This document shows positions 14,158-20,453 of a DNA stretch of 20,453 nt, piece after piece. A model generated the notes under the pieces. The model worked only from the letters and a program-made list of their open reading frames with translations, was not told the origin of the DNA and made no database searches. Source of the DNA: Streptomyces sp. NRRL F-5727 (GTDB lineage Bacteria > Actinomycetota > Actinomycetes > Streptomycetales > Streptomycetaceae); NCBI RefSeq assembly GCF_000719555.1, contig NZ_JOGX01000094.1, forward strand, positions 1-20,453, given 5' to 3'. The position numbers were made by a program, and so were the translations under genes. Within the stretch, counting starts at the first letter, position 1. Each line of letters opens with the position of its first letter.

Positions 14158-14238
14158 GCGGCGTCGGCGGCGTTGTCGGCACTGTCGGTGCCTCGGGGCA
14201 TCATCGGGAGGAGAGAGCACGCACGGGAGGGGACCCGC

Positions 14239-14580
14239 ATGACGATCGCGAACGAGAAGGTGGCGGAGCACGCGTTCCTGCGCGGCCTGTACGAGGACGG
14301 GTACTTCCCCGACCACGTCGTGGACAAGGGCCGGGAGATCCTGCTCCGGCTCTGCGAGCGGATCGAGTCCGAGCGCCCCGCCGACCTGCCGGCGCTGTAC
14401 GGGCTCACGCACGCGGCGACGGAGGAGTTCAACCGCCTGGAGGCGGAGTTCGAGGCGGCCGGCAGCGAGATCGAGACCGTGGCGCGCGACGAGATAGGCG
14501 GGGACTTCTGGTTCGTCGCCACGGCGTACGGCTTCGCCGACGCGGACCGGGAGGAGCTGATCGCCACCAGGGAGTGGTGA
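14239..14580 (+). CDS. DUF5713-family protein
   Basis: A 113-residue acidic, mostly helical cytoplasmic protein of unknown function. I recognise the DUF5713 pattern: an N-terminal NEKVAEHAFLRGLYEDGYFPDHVVDKG (5-31), the central LTHAATEEFN (about 56-65), and GSEIETVARDEIGGDFWFVATAYGF followed by a short acidic tail. No membrane or signal sequence. The ATG at 14239 has GGGAGGGG (14225-14232) six bases upstream; longer in-frame starts lack support. The 81-bp gap after the GNAT gene contains GGCAC-tgtcg-GTGCC (14178-14192), a 5-bp-stem inverted repeat of unclear role. It converges on the next gene. Confidence 0.85.
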   Translation: MTIANEKVAEHAFLRGLYEDGYFPDHVVDKGREILLRLCERIESERPADLPALYGLTHAATEEFNRLEAEFEAAGSEIETVARDEIGGDFWFVATAYGFADADREELIATREW

Positions 14581-14615
14581 CGGCACCCGCCGTGCTCCGC
14601 GTCGGTGCGGCTCGG

Positions 14616-14639
14616 GCCTGTGCCTGTGCCTGTGCCTGT
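14616..14639. repeat. Four tandem GCCTGT hexamers
   Basis: Perfect copies at 14616, 14622, 14628 and 14634 in the 72-bp spacer between two convergent stop codons. A simple sequence repeat, non-coding, probably variable between strains. Confidence 0.9.
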
Positions 14640-14652
14640 GGCGGTGCGGCCG

Positions 14653-15204
14653 TCAGCTCAGCACGGCCCGGCGGGCCTCGATCCGGGCGCGGTACGCCGG
14701 GTACCAGGGCTCGCCCTGGCTTCGCGCGATCACCGCGAGGGCCCGGCGGCGAGCCCGGGCCTGGCGGAACAGGTCGACGACACCCCACAGGCAGAACAGC
14801 GGGAGGAGGACGCGCAGCCAGCTCAGCGGCACGAACAGCACCGCCGCGGCGAGCACGGCGGAGGTGACCACATGGGTGATCACCAGCATGCGTGAGGCCA
14901 CCCGCGCGGCCAGTGCCGGATCCGCGGGACCGTCGTCCTCCGGGTCGTCCGGCGCGTAGACGATCGCCTCCCGGGTCAGCGCCCCGTTCCGCAGCAGGAT
15001 CCACCCCGCGGGCGCCACCACGGACAGCACCGCCACCGTCCGCGCGACACCGGCGTCCGGCGCCCACACCGCGGCCGCGCAGACCACCGACAACAGGAGC
15101 GCCGGCCACGGTGGCGTGATCGCCTGGAGCGCCCGCGTCCGGTCGGCCTCCAGCAGCTCGGACAGGGCCTCGGGGGAGGGCCGGGGGGTGGTGACGTCGT
15201 TCAT
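14653..15204 (-). CDS. Small four-helix membrane protein, function unknown
   Basis: A 183-residue protein I cannot assign to a named family. It has a hydrophilic N-terminus (MNDVTTPRPSPEALSELLEADRTRA) and four hydrophobic segments in two pairs: about 31-51 (PPWPALLLSVVCAAAVWAP), 53-73 (VARTVAVLSVVAPAGWILL), 105-127 (MLVITHVVTSAVLAAAVLFVPL) and 129-146 (WLRVLLPLFCLWGVVDLF). An acidic loop (YAPDDPEDDGPADP) lies between the pairs. The C-terminal tail is arginine-rich (RQARARRRALAVIAR), so both ends are predicted cytoplasmic. The ATG at 15204 has GGAGG (15211-15215) six bases upstream. It resembles the many two-component-adjacent or housekeeping small membrane proteins of Streptomyces. No catalytic residues are apparent. 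Confidence 0.75.
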   Translation of the reverse strand: MNDVTTPRPSPEALSELLEADRTRALQAITPPWPALLLSVVCAAAVWAPDAGVARTVAVLSVVAPAGWILLRNGALTREAIVYAPDDPEDDGPADPALAARVASRMLVITHVVTSAVLAAAVLFVPLSWLRVLLPLFCLWGVVDLFRQARARRRALAVIARSQGEPWYPAYRARIEARRAVLS

Positions 15205-15241
15205 GGGGGTCCTCCGCGATGCACGGTCCGGGTAAGGAGGC

Positions 15242-15267
15242 CCGTCGCCGGTCATGCCCGGCGACGG
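15242..15267 (-). terminator. Hairpin downstream of the MFS gene
   Basis: CCGTCGCCGG (15242-15251) pairs perfectly with CCGGCGACGG (15258-15267) around a 6-nt loop. It lies 119 nt beyond the exporter stop and 38 nt upstream of the small membrane protein start, so it could end the exporter transcript. Confidence 0.5.
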
Positions 15268-15344
15268 CCTCGACAGATGATCAGACCGCGGCCGGCGCGC
15301 GAAGGTTGCGTCTGCGCTCGGCCACGGCCGCGACAGACCGCTCG

Positions 15345-15394
15345 GCGCTCAGTCGGCCGTCCGCGCTCAGCCGGACAGCCTGGCGCTCAGTCCG
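15345..15394. repeat. Three direct repeats at the 3' end of the MFS gene
   Basis: GCGCTCAGTCGG (15345), GCGCTCAGCCGG (15363) and GCGCTCAGTCCG (15383) share GCGCTCAG at 18- and 20-bp spacing. The last copy contains the exporter's stop codon on the minus strand. They look like duplications of the gene end. Confidence 0.7.
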
Positions 15395-16916
15395 ACGCCT
15401 TGCGCAGGGTGGTCGCCGCGATGGCCGCCGACGCCACGGCGATCACCGCGCAGACCGCGCCGGCCGCGTTCAGGCCGTTCGTGTACGCCTCGCGGGCCGC
15501 GTCCAGCACCCGGCCGGCCGTCTCCGCCGCACCCGCCGGGAGGGCCTGCGCGGCCACGAGCGCGGCGTCCGCGCCGCTCCGGACCGCCTCCGCCAGCTGC
15601 GGCGACACGCCGTCGGGGACCGTCACCGAGCCCTGGTAGACGGCCGTGCCGAGGCTGCCCAGGAGCGCCACGCCCAGGGCCGCGCCGAGGTCGCCGCAGA
15701 CCGACGAGAGCGCCGCCGCCGAACCGGCCCGCTCCGGCGGCGCCGAACCCACCACCAGAGCGGTGCCCAGCGCGCCGATCGGCCCGCCGCCGAAGAACGC
15801 CGCCACGAAACCGGCGACCAGCAGCGGCATCCCGCCCACCGGCCCCACCAGGACCAGCAGCCCGTAGCCCAGCGCCGCCACCAGCAGACCGCCCGCCACC
15901 ACCAGGTGCACCGGGAAGCGCCGGGCCAGCGTCGGCGCCAGCTGCGCCGCCACGATCGACGCGATCGCCGACGGCACCATCCACAGTCCGGCCTCCATCG
16001 GCGACAGGCCGGCGACCAGCTGGAGGTAGCCGGTGATGAAGAGATAGCTCCCGGCCGTGGCGATCATCGAGACCAGCAGGATCGCCAGCGCCGCCGCGAA
16101 CCCCCGGCCCCGCAGCAGCCCCAGGTCGAGCAGCGGGTGCTCGATCCGCCGCTGCCGCGCCACGAAGACAGCGCCGACGGCCAGGCCGCCCGCCAGCGAC
16201 AGCAGCGGGGCCGTCGACCAGCCGTGCCGGGCCAGCTCCTTCAGCCCGTGGACCACCGGCAGCACCGCCGCCAGCGACAGGACGACGCTCACCAGGTCCA
16301 GCCGCCCGCCGCCCGGCTCCTTGTACTCCGGAAGCAGCCGGGGCCCGGCCACGAGCAGGACCAGCATCACCGGCACGCCGAGGAGGAAGACCGAGCCCCA
16401 CCAGAAGCGTTCGAGCAGCAGACCGCCGACGACCGGCCCGAGCGCCGTGCCCGCCATGAAGCACCCCGCCCACACGGCGATCGCCCGGCCGCGCTGCCCC
16501 GGGTCGTGGAACATGCTGTTGATCAGCGACAGCGTCGACGGCATCAGCGTGGCCGCCGCGACACCGAGCAGCGCCCGGGCCGCGATCAGCAGCTCCGCGC
16601 TGGTCGCGTACGCGGCGAGCAGCGAGGTCAGGGCGACCGCCACGGCCCCCACGAGGAGCAGCCTGCGCCGCCCGATCCGGTTGCCGAGCGCGCCCATCGT
16701 GATGAGGAAGCCGGCGATGAGGAACCCGTACGCGTCCATGATCCACAAGGACTGGGTGCCGGTCGGGCGGAGCGACTCCACGAGGTGCGGAAGGGCCAGG
16801 AACAGCACGCTCTGGTCGAGCGAGATGAGCAGCGTGGGCAGCGCCAGCACGGCGAGCCCCGCCCACTCCCGGCGCCCCGCGAGCGGCTGGGCGCCCACCG
16901 GTGAGATGACGGACAT
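15387..16916 (-). CDS. MFS multidrug exporter, DHA2 (14-TM, QacA/SmvA-like) family
   Basis: A 509-residue proton-coupled drug exporter of the inner membrane. About 14 hydrophobic helices can be counted. Helix 1 carries LISLDQSVLFLALPHL (30-45) with the membrane Asp typical of DHA2 transporters. The loop 2-3 motif A is present as GALGNRIGRRRLLL, and the antiporter motif C as AGTALGPVVGGLLLERFWWGSVF. A long loop with PEYKEPGGGRLD separates the halves. Substrates in this family include quaternary amines, dyes and self-made antibiotics. The ATG at 16916 has GGAAGGGA just upstream on the minus strand. It diverges from the SARP regulator across 155 bp, which suggests regulated export of, or resistance to, a secondary metabolite. 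The link is inference. Confidence 0.92.
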   Translation of the reverse strand: MSVISPVGAQPLAGRREWAGLAVLALPTLLISLDQSVLFLALPHLVESLRPTGTQSLWIMDAYGFLIAGFLITMGALGNRIGRRRLLLVGAVAVALTSLLAAYATSAELLIAARALLGVAAATLMPSTLSLINSMFHDPGQRGRAIAVWAGCFMAGTALGPVVGGLLLERFWWGSVFLLGVPVMLVLLVAGPRLLPEYKEPGGGRLDLVSVVLSLAAVLPVVHGLKELARHGWSTAPLLSLAGGLAVGAVFVARQRRIEHPLLDLGLLRGRGFAAALAILLVSMIATAGSYLFITGYLQLVAGLSPMEAGLWMVPSAIASIVAAQLAPTLARRFPVHLVVAGGLLVAALGYGLLVLVGPVGGMPLLVAGFVAAFFGGGPIGALGTALVVGSAPPERAGSAAALSSVCGDLGAALGVALLGSLGTAVYQGSVTVPDGVSPQLAEAVRSGADAALVAAQALPAGAAETAGRVLDAAREAYTNGLNAAGAVCAVIAVASAAIAATTLRKASD

Positions 16917-16960
16917 GATCGTCCCTTCCTGCTGTGTCGAGGGAGTCGGGTTGTGGTCCC

Positions 16961-16993
16961 GGTGACCTCGGTGACCTGGTGTCTTGGTGACGA
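16961..16993. repeat. Four GGTG-initial direct repeats between the exporter and SARP genes
   Basis: GGTGACCTC, GGTGACCT, GGTGTCTT and GGTGACGA stand in a row (starts 16961, 16970, 16978, 16986; period 8-9 bp), 45 bp upstream of the exporter start. SARP proteins bind direct heptamer repeats, normally at 11-bp spacing, so the match in kind is suggestive but the period differs. Confidence 0.5.
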
Positions 16994-17058
16994 CCCTGCC
17001 GGGAGGCGCTCTCGGGCCCCTCTCGGTTCTCTCCCGGCCCGTTGTCGGCGGCGTGATC

Positions 17059-17064
17059 TAGGGT
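17059..17064 (+). promoter_or_regulatory. Possible -10 of the SARP gene, near-leaderless start
   Basis: TAGGGT lies exactly seven bases before the ATG at 17072, the geometry of leaderless transcripts in Streptomyces. No good -35 is seen. The overlapping AGGGTGAT could equally be the ribosome site of a longer transcript. Confidence 0.35.
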
Positions 17065-17071
17065 GATCGGC

Positions 17072-20000
17072 ATGCGTTTCGGAGTGCTGGGGCCGCTGGC
17101 CGTGTGGACGGAGGACGGGGCCGAGGTCACGGTCCCCGAGGCGAAGGTCCGCGCCCTGCTCGCCTGCCTCCTGACGCACCGTCGGGAGGTCGTGCCCGCC
17201 GACCGCCTGGTCGACGAGGTGTGGCCGCACGACCCGCCCGCCCGGCCCGCCGGCGTCCTTCAGAACAAGGTGTGGCGCCTGCGCAGGGCCCTGGAGAAGG
17301 CCGAGCCCGGCGCCCGGCGGCTGCTCGTCTCCCGCCCGCCCGGCTACGTCCTCGAGGCACCGCCCGCCGGCGTGGACGCCGACCGCTTCCTCGACCTCGC
17401 CGAGCGGGCCGGGGCAGCGGCCGACCCCGCCGTGCGCGCCGGACTCCTCGGCGACGCGCTCGCCGAGTGGCGCGGCCCCGCGTTCGCGGACTTCGCCGAC
17501 GAGGAGTTCGCCCGGGTCACCGCCGCCCGCCTGGAGGAGCGGCGGCTCTCGGTCCTGGAGGAGCGCGCCGAGGCGCGCCTGGCCCTCGGGCTGCACGCCG
17601 AGGTCGCCGACGAACTCGGCGGTCCGGTCGCGCTGCACCCGCTCCGGGAGCGGCTGCGCGCCGCCCACCTCCGCGCCCTGTACCTCTCCGGCCGCCAGAG
17701 CGAGGCGCTGACCGGGTACGAGGAGGTGCGGACCCTGCTCGCGGAGGAGCTGGGCGTGGACCCCGGCCCCGAACTCGCCGCCCTGCACCGGGCGATCCTC
17801 ACCCACTCCGCCGACCTGACCCCGGCGCCGACCCGCACGGCCGCCACCACCACCGCCTCCCTCCGGGCCGCCTCACCCGCCCCTGCCTCGGGCCCGGCCG
17901 TGCCCGCCGCGCTCACCGGTCTCATCGGCCGTGACGCCGCCGTCGAGGAGATCGGGGCCCTGCTCCGTACCGGCCGGCTGGTCACCCTCACCGGCTCCGG
18001 CGGGGTCGGCAAGACCCGGCTGGCCCTGGCCGCCGCCGCCCGTGCGGCGGGCGCGTTCCCCGGCGGGGTGCGGCTCGTGGAGCTCGCCGCCCTCGACCGC
18101 GCCGGGGGCGGGCGTCGCCGGGACACCGCCTCCGCGGAGGTCACGGAGGCCGTCGGCCGCGTCGCGGGGGTCCGCGACGACGTGCCGCCCGCCCCGGGCA
18201 CCGACCCGCTCCCGCTGGTCGACCGGATCGCCCGCGCCCTCGGCGACGCCCCCGTCCTGCTCGTCCTCGACAACTGCGAGCACGTCGTCGAGCCCGTCGC
18301 CGCACTGGCCGCCCGCCTCCTCGCCGCCGCTCCCGCGCTGCGGATCCTCGCCACCAGCCAGGTCCCGCTCGGCCTCACCGGCGAGCACCTGCACGAGGTC
18401 CCGCCGCTGCCCCGCCCCGAGCCGGGGGAGCCGCTGGACCCGGACGAGCCGGGCCGGTTCGGCGCGGTGGAGCTCTTCGTCGCCCGGGCCACCGCCGCCG
18501 CGCCCGGCTTCAGCCTGGACGCGGACACGGCCGGCGCCGTCGCGGCGATCTGCCGGCGGCTCGACGGCATCCCGCTCGCCCTGGAGATGGCCGCCACGCG
18601 CGTGCGTGCCCTCGGCGTCCGGGAGGTCGCGGCGCGGCTCGACGACCGCTTCCGGCTGCTCGCCGTCGGCGCCCGTGACGCCCCCGCCCGCCAGCGGACC
18701 CTCCGCTCGGTCCTCGACTGGAGCTGGGACCTGCTCGGCACGGGGGAGCGGGCCGTGCTGCGGCGCCTCGCCGTGCATGCCGACGGCTGTACCCTCGACG
18801 CCGCCGAGGAGGTGTCGGCCGGCGTCCCCGGCCGGGAGCCCGACCCGGCCGACGTCCTCGACCTCCTCGCCCGGCTCGTCGACGCCTCCCTCGTCGTCGC
18901 CGCGCCCGCGGGCCCGGACGGGGCCGTGCGCTACCGCCTCCTCGAATCGGTGGCCGCCTACGGGGAGGAGCGGCTGCGGGAGGCAGGCGAGACGGAGGCC
19001 GTACGCGGCGCCCACCGGGCCCACTACCTGCGGCTCGCCGAGCGCGCCGAGCCGCTGCTGCGGGGCGCCGAGCAGGCGTACTGGCTCCGCCGCCTCGACG
19101 ACGAGACCGCGAACCTGCGCGGCGCCCTCGACTCCGCGGTCCGCGCCGGGGAGGCGGAGACCGCGCTCCGGCTCGCCACCTCGCTCTGCTGGTACTGGCG
19201 GCTGCGCGGCAGGGGCGCCGAGGCCGAGCGCTCCCTCGCCGCCGCCCTCGCCGTCCCCGGCCCCGCGCCCGCCGCGCTCGTCGCCCGGGCCACGGCCTGG
19301 CTCGGCGGAGTCCGGCTCGCCTCGGGCGGCAGCGCCGACCCCGCCGCCGACCACCGCTCCGCCCTCCGCGCCTACGAGAACGTGCGCGACCCGCTGGAGC
19401 AGGCGCGCGCCGCGTGGTTCCTCGGCTCCCACCTCTACGGCATCGGGGACGCCACGGCGAGCGCCGCTCTCGTCGACGGCGCGCTCGCCCGTTTCGAGGA
19501 GCTGGGCGACCGGTGGGGGACGGCGGCGGCCCTGGCCACCCGCTCCTTCCACGCCAAACTCCGCGGCGACTTCGCGGCGTTGCTGCGCGACGGCGAGCGG
19601 AGCCTGGAGCTGTTCCGTGAACTCGGTGACGCGTGGGGTCAGTTGCAGGCCATGGTGCCGCTCCAGACCCGGGCGGAGATCGTGGGCGAGTACGCGTACG
19701 CCGGTGAACTGCACCGGATCTGCCTGGAGATCGCGGAGCGCCTGGACCTGCGCCGGGAGGTCTCCTTCCAGCTCTCCGGCCTGGGCCGGATCGCGCTGCT
19801 CACCCGGGAGTACGGGCGGGCACGGGAGTTCCACGAGCGGGCCCGGCGGATCGCCGTCGAGCAGACCGACAGCTTCGGCGAGCAGTACGCGGAGATCGGC
19901 CTCGGCATGGGCGCCCGCCGCGAGGGCGACCTCGACGCCGCCGAGGCCCACATGCGCAACGTCCTCGACACCCACCGGCGGATGGGCTACGAACCGGGCA

Positions 20001-20359
20001 TGCCCGCGCTGATCCTGGCCGAGCTGGGCTTCGCGGCAGAACTGCGCGGCGACACCGACCGCGCCCTGGAGCTCCAGGGCGCGGGTCTCGCCGCCGCCCG
20101 GGCGACCGGCGACCCCCGCGCGCTCGCGCTCGGTCTGGAGGGTCTCGCGGGCGCCGTCTCCCTCGCCGGGGACCCGGCCCGCGCGGCCCGTCTCCTCGGC
20201 GCGGCCGCCGCCACCCGCGCCGGGGTCGGCGTGCCGCTCCCGGAGGGCGAGCACGACGACGTCCTCCGGATCACCGCCCGGGCCCGGGCCGCCCTGGGCC
20301 CGGAGACGTACGACGCGGAGTACGCGCGCGGCGCGGCCACACCCGGCGAGGCGGTCTAG
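17072..20359 (+). CDS. SARP/AfsR-type regulator: OmpR-like wHTH, BTAD, NB-ARC ATPase and TPR
   Basis: A 1095-residue large SARP, close in layout to AfsR (about 990 residues). It should activate transcription by binding direct repeats and recruiting RNA polymerase, with its ATPase and TPR parts modulating activity. Domains: winged helix 1-92 (MRFGVLGPLAVW start, then LLTHRREVVPADRLVDEVWP and VLQNKVWRLRRAL); BTAD about 98-245 ending GYEEVRTLLAEELGVDPGPE; an Ala/Thr/Pro linker; NB-ARC from about 285 with Walker A GSGGVGKT (308-315), Walker B VLLVLDN (Asp400) and RRLDGIPLALEMAA; then an alpha-helical TPR region to the end. The ATG at 17072 gives the canonical N-terminus. It diverges from a drug exporter, a likely target. 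No adjacent biosynthetic core enzyme is visible, so its pathway cannot be named. Confidence 0.93.
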   Translation: MRFGVLGPLAVWTEDGAEVTVPEAKVRALLACLLTHRREVVPADRLVDEVWPHDPPARPAGVLQNKVWRLRRALEKAEPGARRLLVSRPPGYVLEAPPAGVDADRFLDLAERAGAAADPAVRAGLLGDALAEWRGPAFADFADEEFARVTAARLEERRLSVLEERAEARLALGLHAEVADELGGPVALHPLRERLRAAHLRALYLSGRQSEALTGYEEVRTLLAEELGVDPGPELAALHRAILTHSADLTPAPTRTAATTTASLRAASPAPASGPAVPAALTGLIGRDAAVEEIGALLRTGRLVTLTGSGGVGKTRLALAAAARAAGAFPGGVRLVELAALDRAGGGRRRDTASAEVTEAVGRVAGVRDDVPPAPGTDPLPLVDRIARALGDAPVLLVLDNCEHVVEPVAALAARLLAAAPALRILATSQVPLGLTGEHLHEVPPLPRPEPGEPLDPDEPGRFGAVELFVARATAAAPGFSLDADTAGAVAAICRRLDGIPLALEMAATRVRALGVREVAARLDDRFRLLAVGARDAPARQRTLRSVLDWSWDLLGTGERAVLRRLAVHADGCTLDAAEEVSAGVPGREPDPADVLDLLARLVDASLVVAAPAGPDGAVRYRLLESVAAYGEERLREAGETEAVRGAHRAHYLRLAERAEPLLRGAEQAYWLRRLDDETANLRGALDSAVRAGEAETALRLATSLCWYWRLRGRGAEAERSLAAALAVPGPAPAALVARATAWLGGVRLASGGSADPAADHRSALRAYENVRDPLEQARAAWFLGSHLYGIGDATASAALVDGALARFEELGDRWGTAAALATRSFHAKLRGDFAALLRDGERSLELFRELGDAWGQLQAMVPLQTRAEIVGEYAYAGELHRICLEIAERLDLRREVSFQLSGLGRIALLTREYGRAREFHERARRIAVEQTDSFGEQYAEIGLGMGARREGDLDAAEAHMRNVLDTHRRMGYEPGMPALILAELGFAAELRGDTDRALELQGAGLAAARATGDPRALALGLEGLAGAVSLAGDPARAARLLGAAAATRAGVGVPLPEGEHDDVLRITARARAALGPETYDAEYARGAATPGEAV

Positions 20360-20453
20360 GTCCTGTCGTCAAACTCCCGTCGTCGCCCGAAGGGCGGCCC
20401 CGCGGCGTCAGGTGCGTGCTCTCGGCGTGCCGGGTGGAAGTCCTCGTACTGGA
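20356..20453 (-). CDS. Possible C-terminal end of a gene running off the window
   Basis: On the minus strand one frame is open from the window edge to a TAG at 20358-20356, overlapping the SARP stop codon by two bases. Its last 31 residues (beginning QYEDFHPARREHAPDAAG) are charged and not alanine/arginine monotony. I do not recognise a family. The same sequence gives me an impression of a stretch repeated in Streptomyces genomes, perhaps a mobile-element remnant, but I cannot support that here. The frame may be chance. Confidence 0.25.
   Translation of the reverse strand, partial: QYEDFHPARREHAPDAAGPPFGRRREFDDRT
20384..20396 (+). terminator. Short hairpin after the SARP gene
   Basis: CGCCC-GAA-GGGCG, a 5-bp stem with a stable three-base loop, 25 nt after the TAG. 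A weak terminator candidate on its sequence alone. Confidence 0.35.

Noticed and set aside
11446..14580. Complete secondary-metabolite gene cluster around the P450
   Set aside because: No PKS, NRPS, terpene cyclase, RiPP precursor or other scaffold enzyme is present; the SARP and exporter alone do not make a cluster.
17873..20254. 793-codon open frame on the minus strand inside the SARP gene
   Set aside because: Antisense shadow of the NB-ARC and TPR coding sequence, low-complexity translation, no ribosome site or domain.

Overview
The window is chromosomal DNA from a high-GC actinomycete, almost certainly Streptomyces or a close relative. Third codon positions are nearly all G or C, GTG and TTG starts are used, AGGAGG-like ribosome sites are common, and several small families that I know mainly from Streptomyces are present (DUF6480, DUF5709, DUF5713, a SARP/AfsR-type regulator). 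I see no rRNA, tRNA, CRISPR array, complete insertion sequence or prophage. It reads as ordinary chromosome with an accessory, metabolism-rich flavour, and all family names come from reading the translations, not from a database search.

Layout. (1) 14-2743: a two-gene operon, nitronate-monooxygenase-type flavoenzyme plus acyl-CoA synthetase, start and stop overlapping, closed by a very strong hairpin. (2) 3041-3820: two small genes (DUF6480 membrane protein, DUF5709 hydrophilic protein). (3) 3990-5686: a MarR regulator behind a 17-bp palindromic operator candidate, followed by a ChaA-type Ca2+/H+ antiporter. (4) 5735-8149 (minus): a secreted penicillin-acylase-family Ntn hydrolase starting at TTG. 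(5) 8331-9671: an imine-reductase-like dehydrogenase (minus) divergent from an HxlR regulator (plus). (6) 9795-11084 (minus): a lone phenylacetate-CoA ligase whose leader holds a PaaR-like operator. (7) 11296-13361: a P450-cupin operon with two tandem hairpins in its leader and a three-fold repeated start-site module between the genes. (8) 13381-14580: a GNAT acetyltransferase and a DUF5713 protein. (9) 14653-16916 (minus): a small four-helix membrane protein and a 14-helix DHA2 drug exporter. (10) 17072-20359: a 1095-residue SARP-NB-ARC-TPR regulator divergent from the exporter. The last 94 bases hold a hairpin and perhaps the end of a minus-strand gene.

How parts may work together. The region is a series of small regulator-plus-target units (MarR/antiporter, HxlR/dehydrogenase, SARP/exporter), each with the regulator next to or divergent from its likely target. 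The most unusual locus is the P450-cupin pair. The P450 has a complete haem-thiolate signature but lacks the usual acid-threonine pair in helix I. Its partner is a textbook metal-binding cupin, and the 74-bp junction consists of tandem repeats that create two 7-codon mini-ORFs chained by GTGA/TGA overlaps. I do not see a complete biosynthetic cluster (no PKS, NRPS or terpene cyclase), so no product can be assigned.
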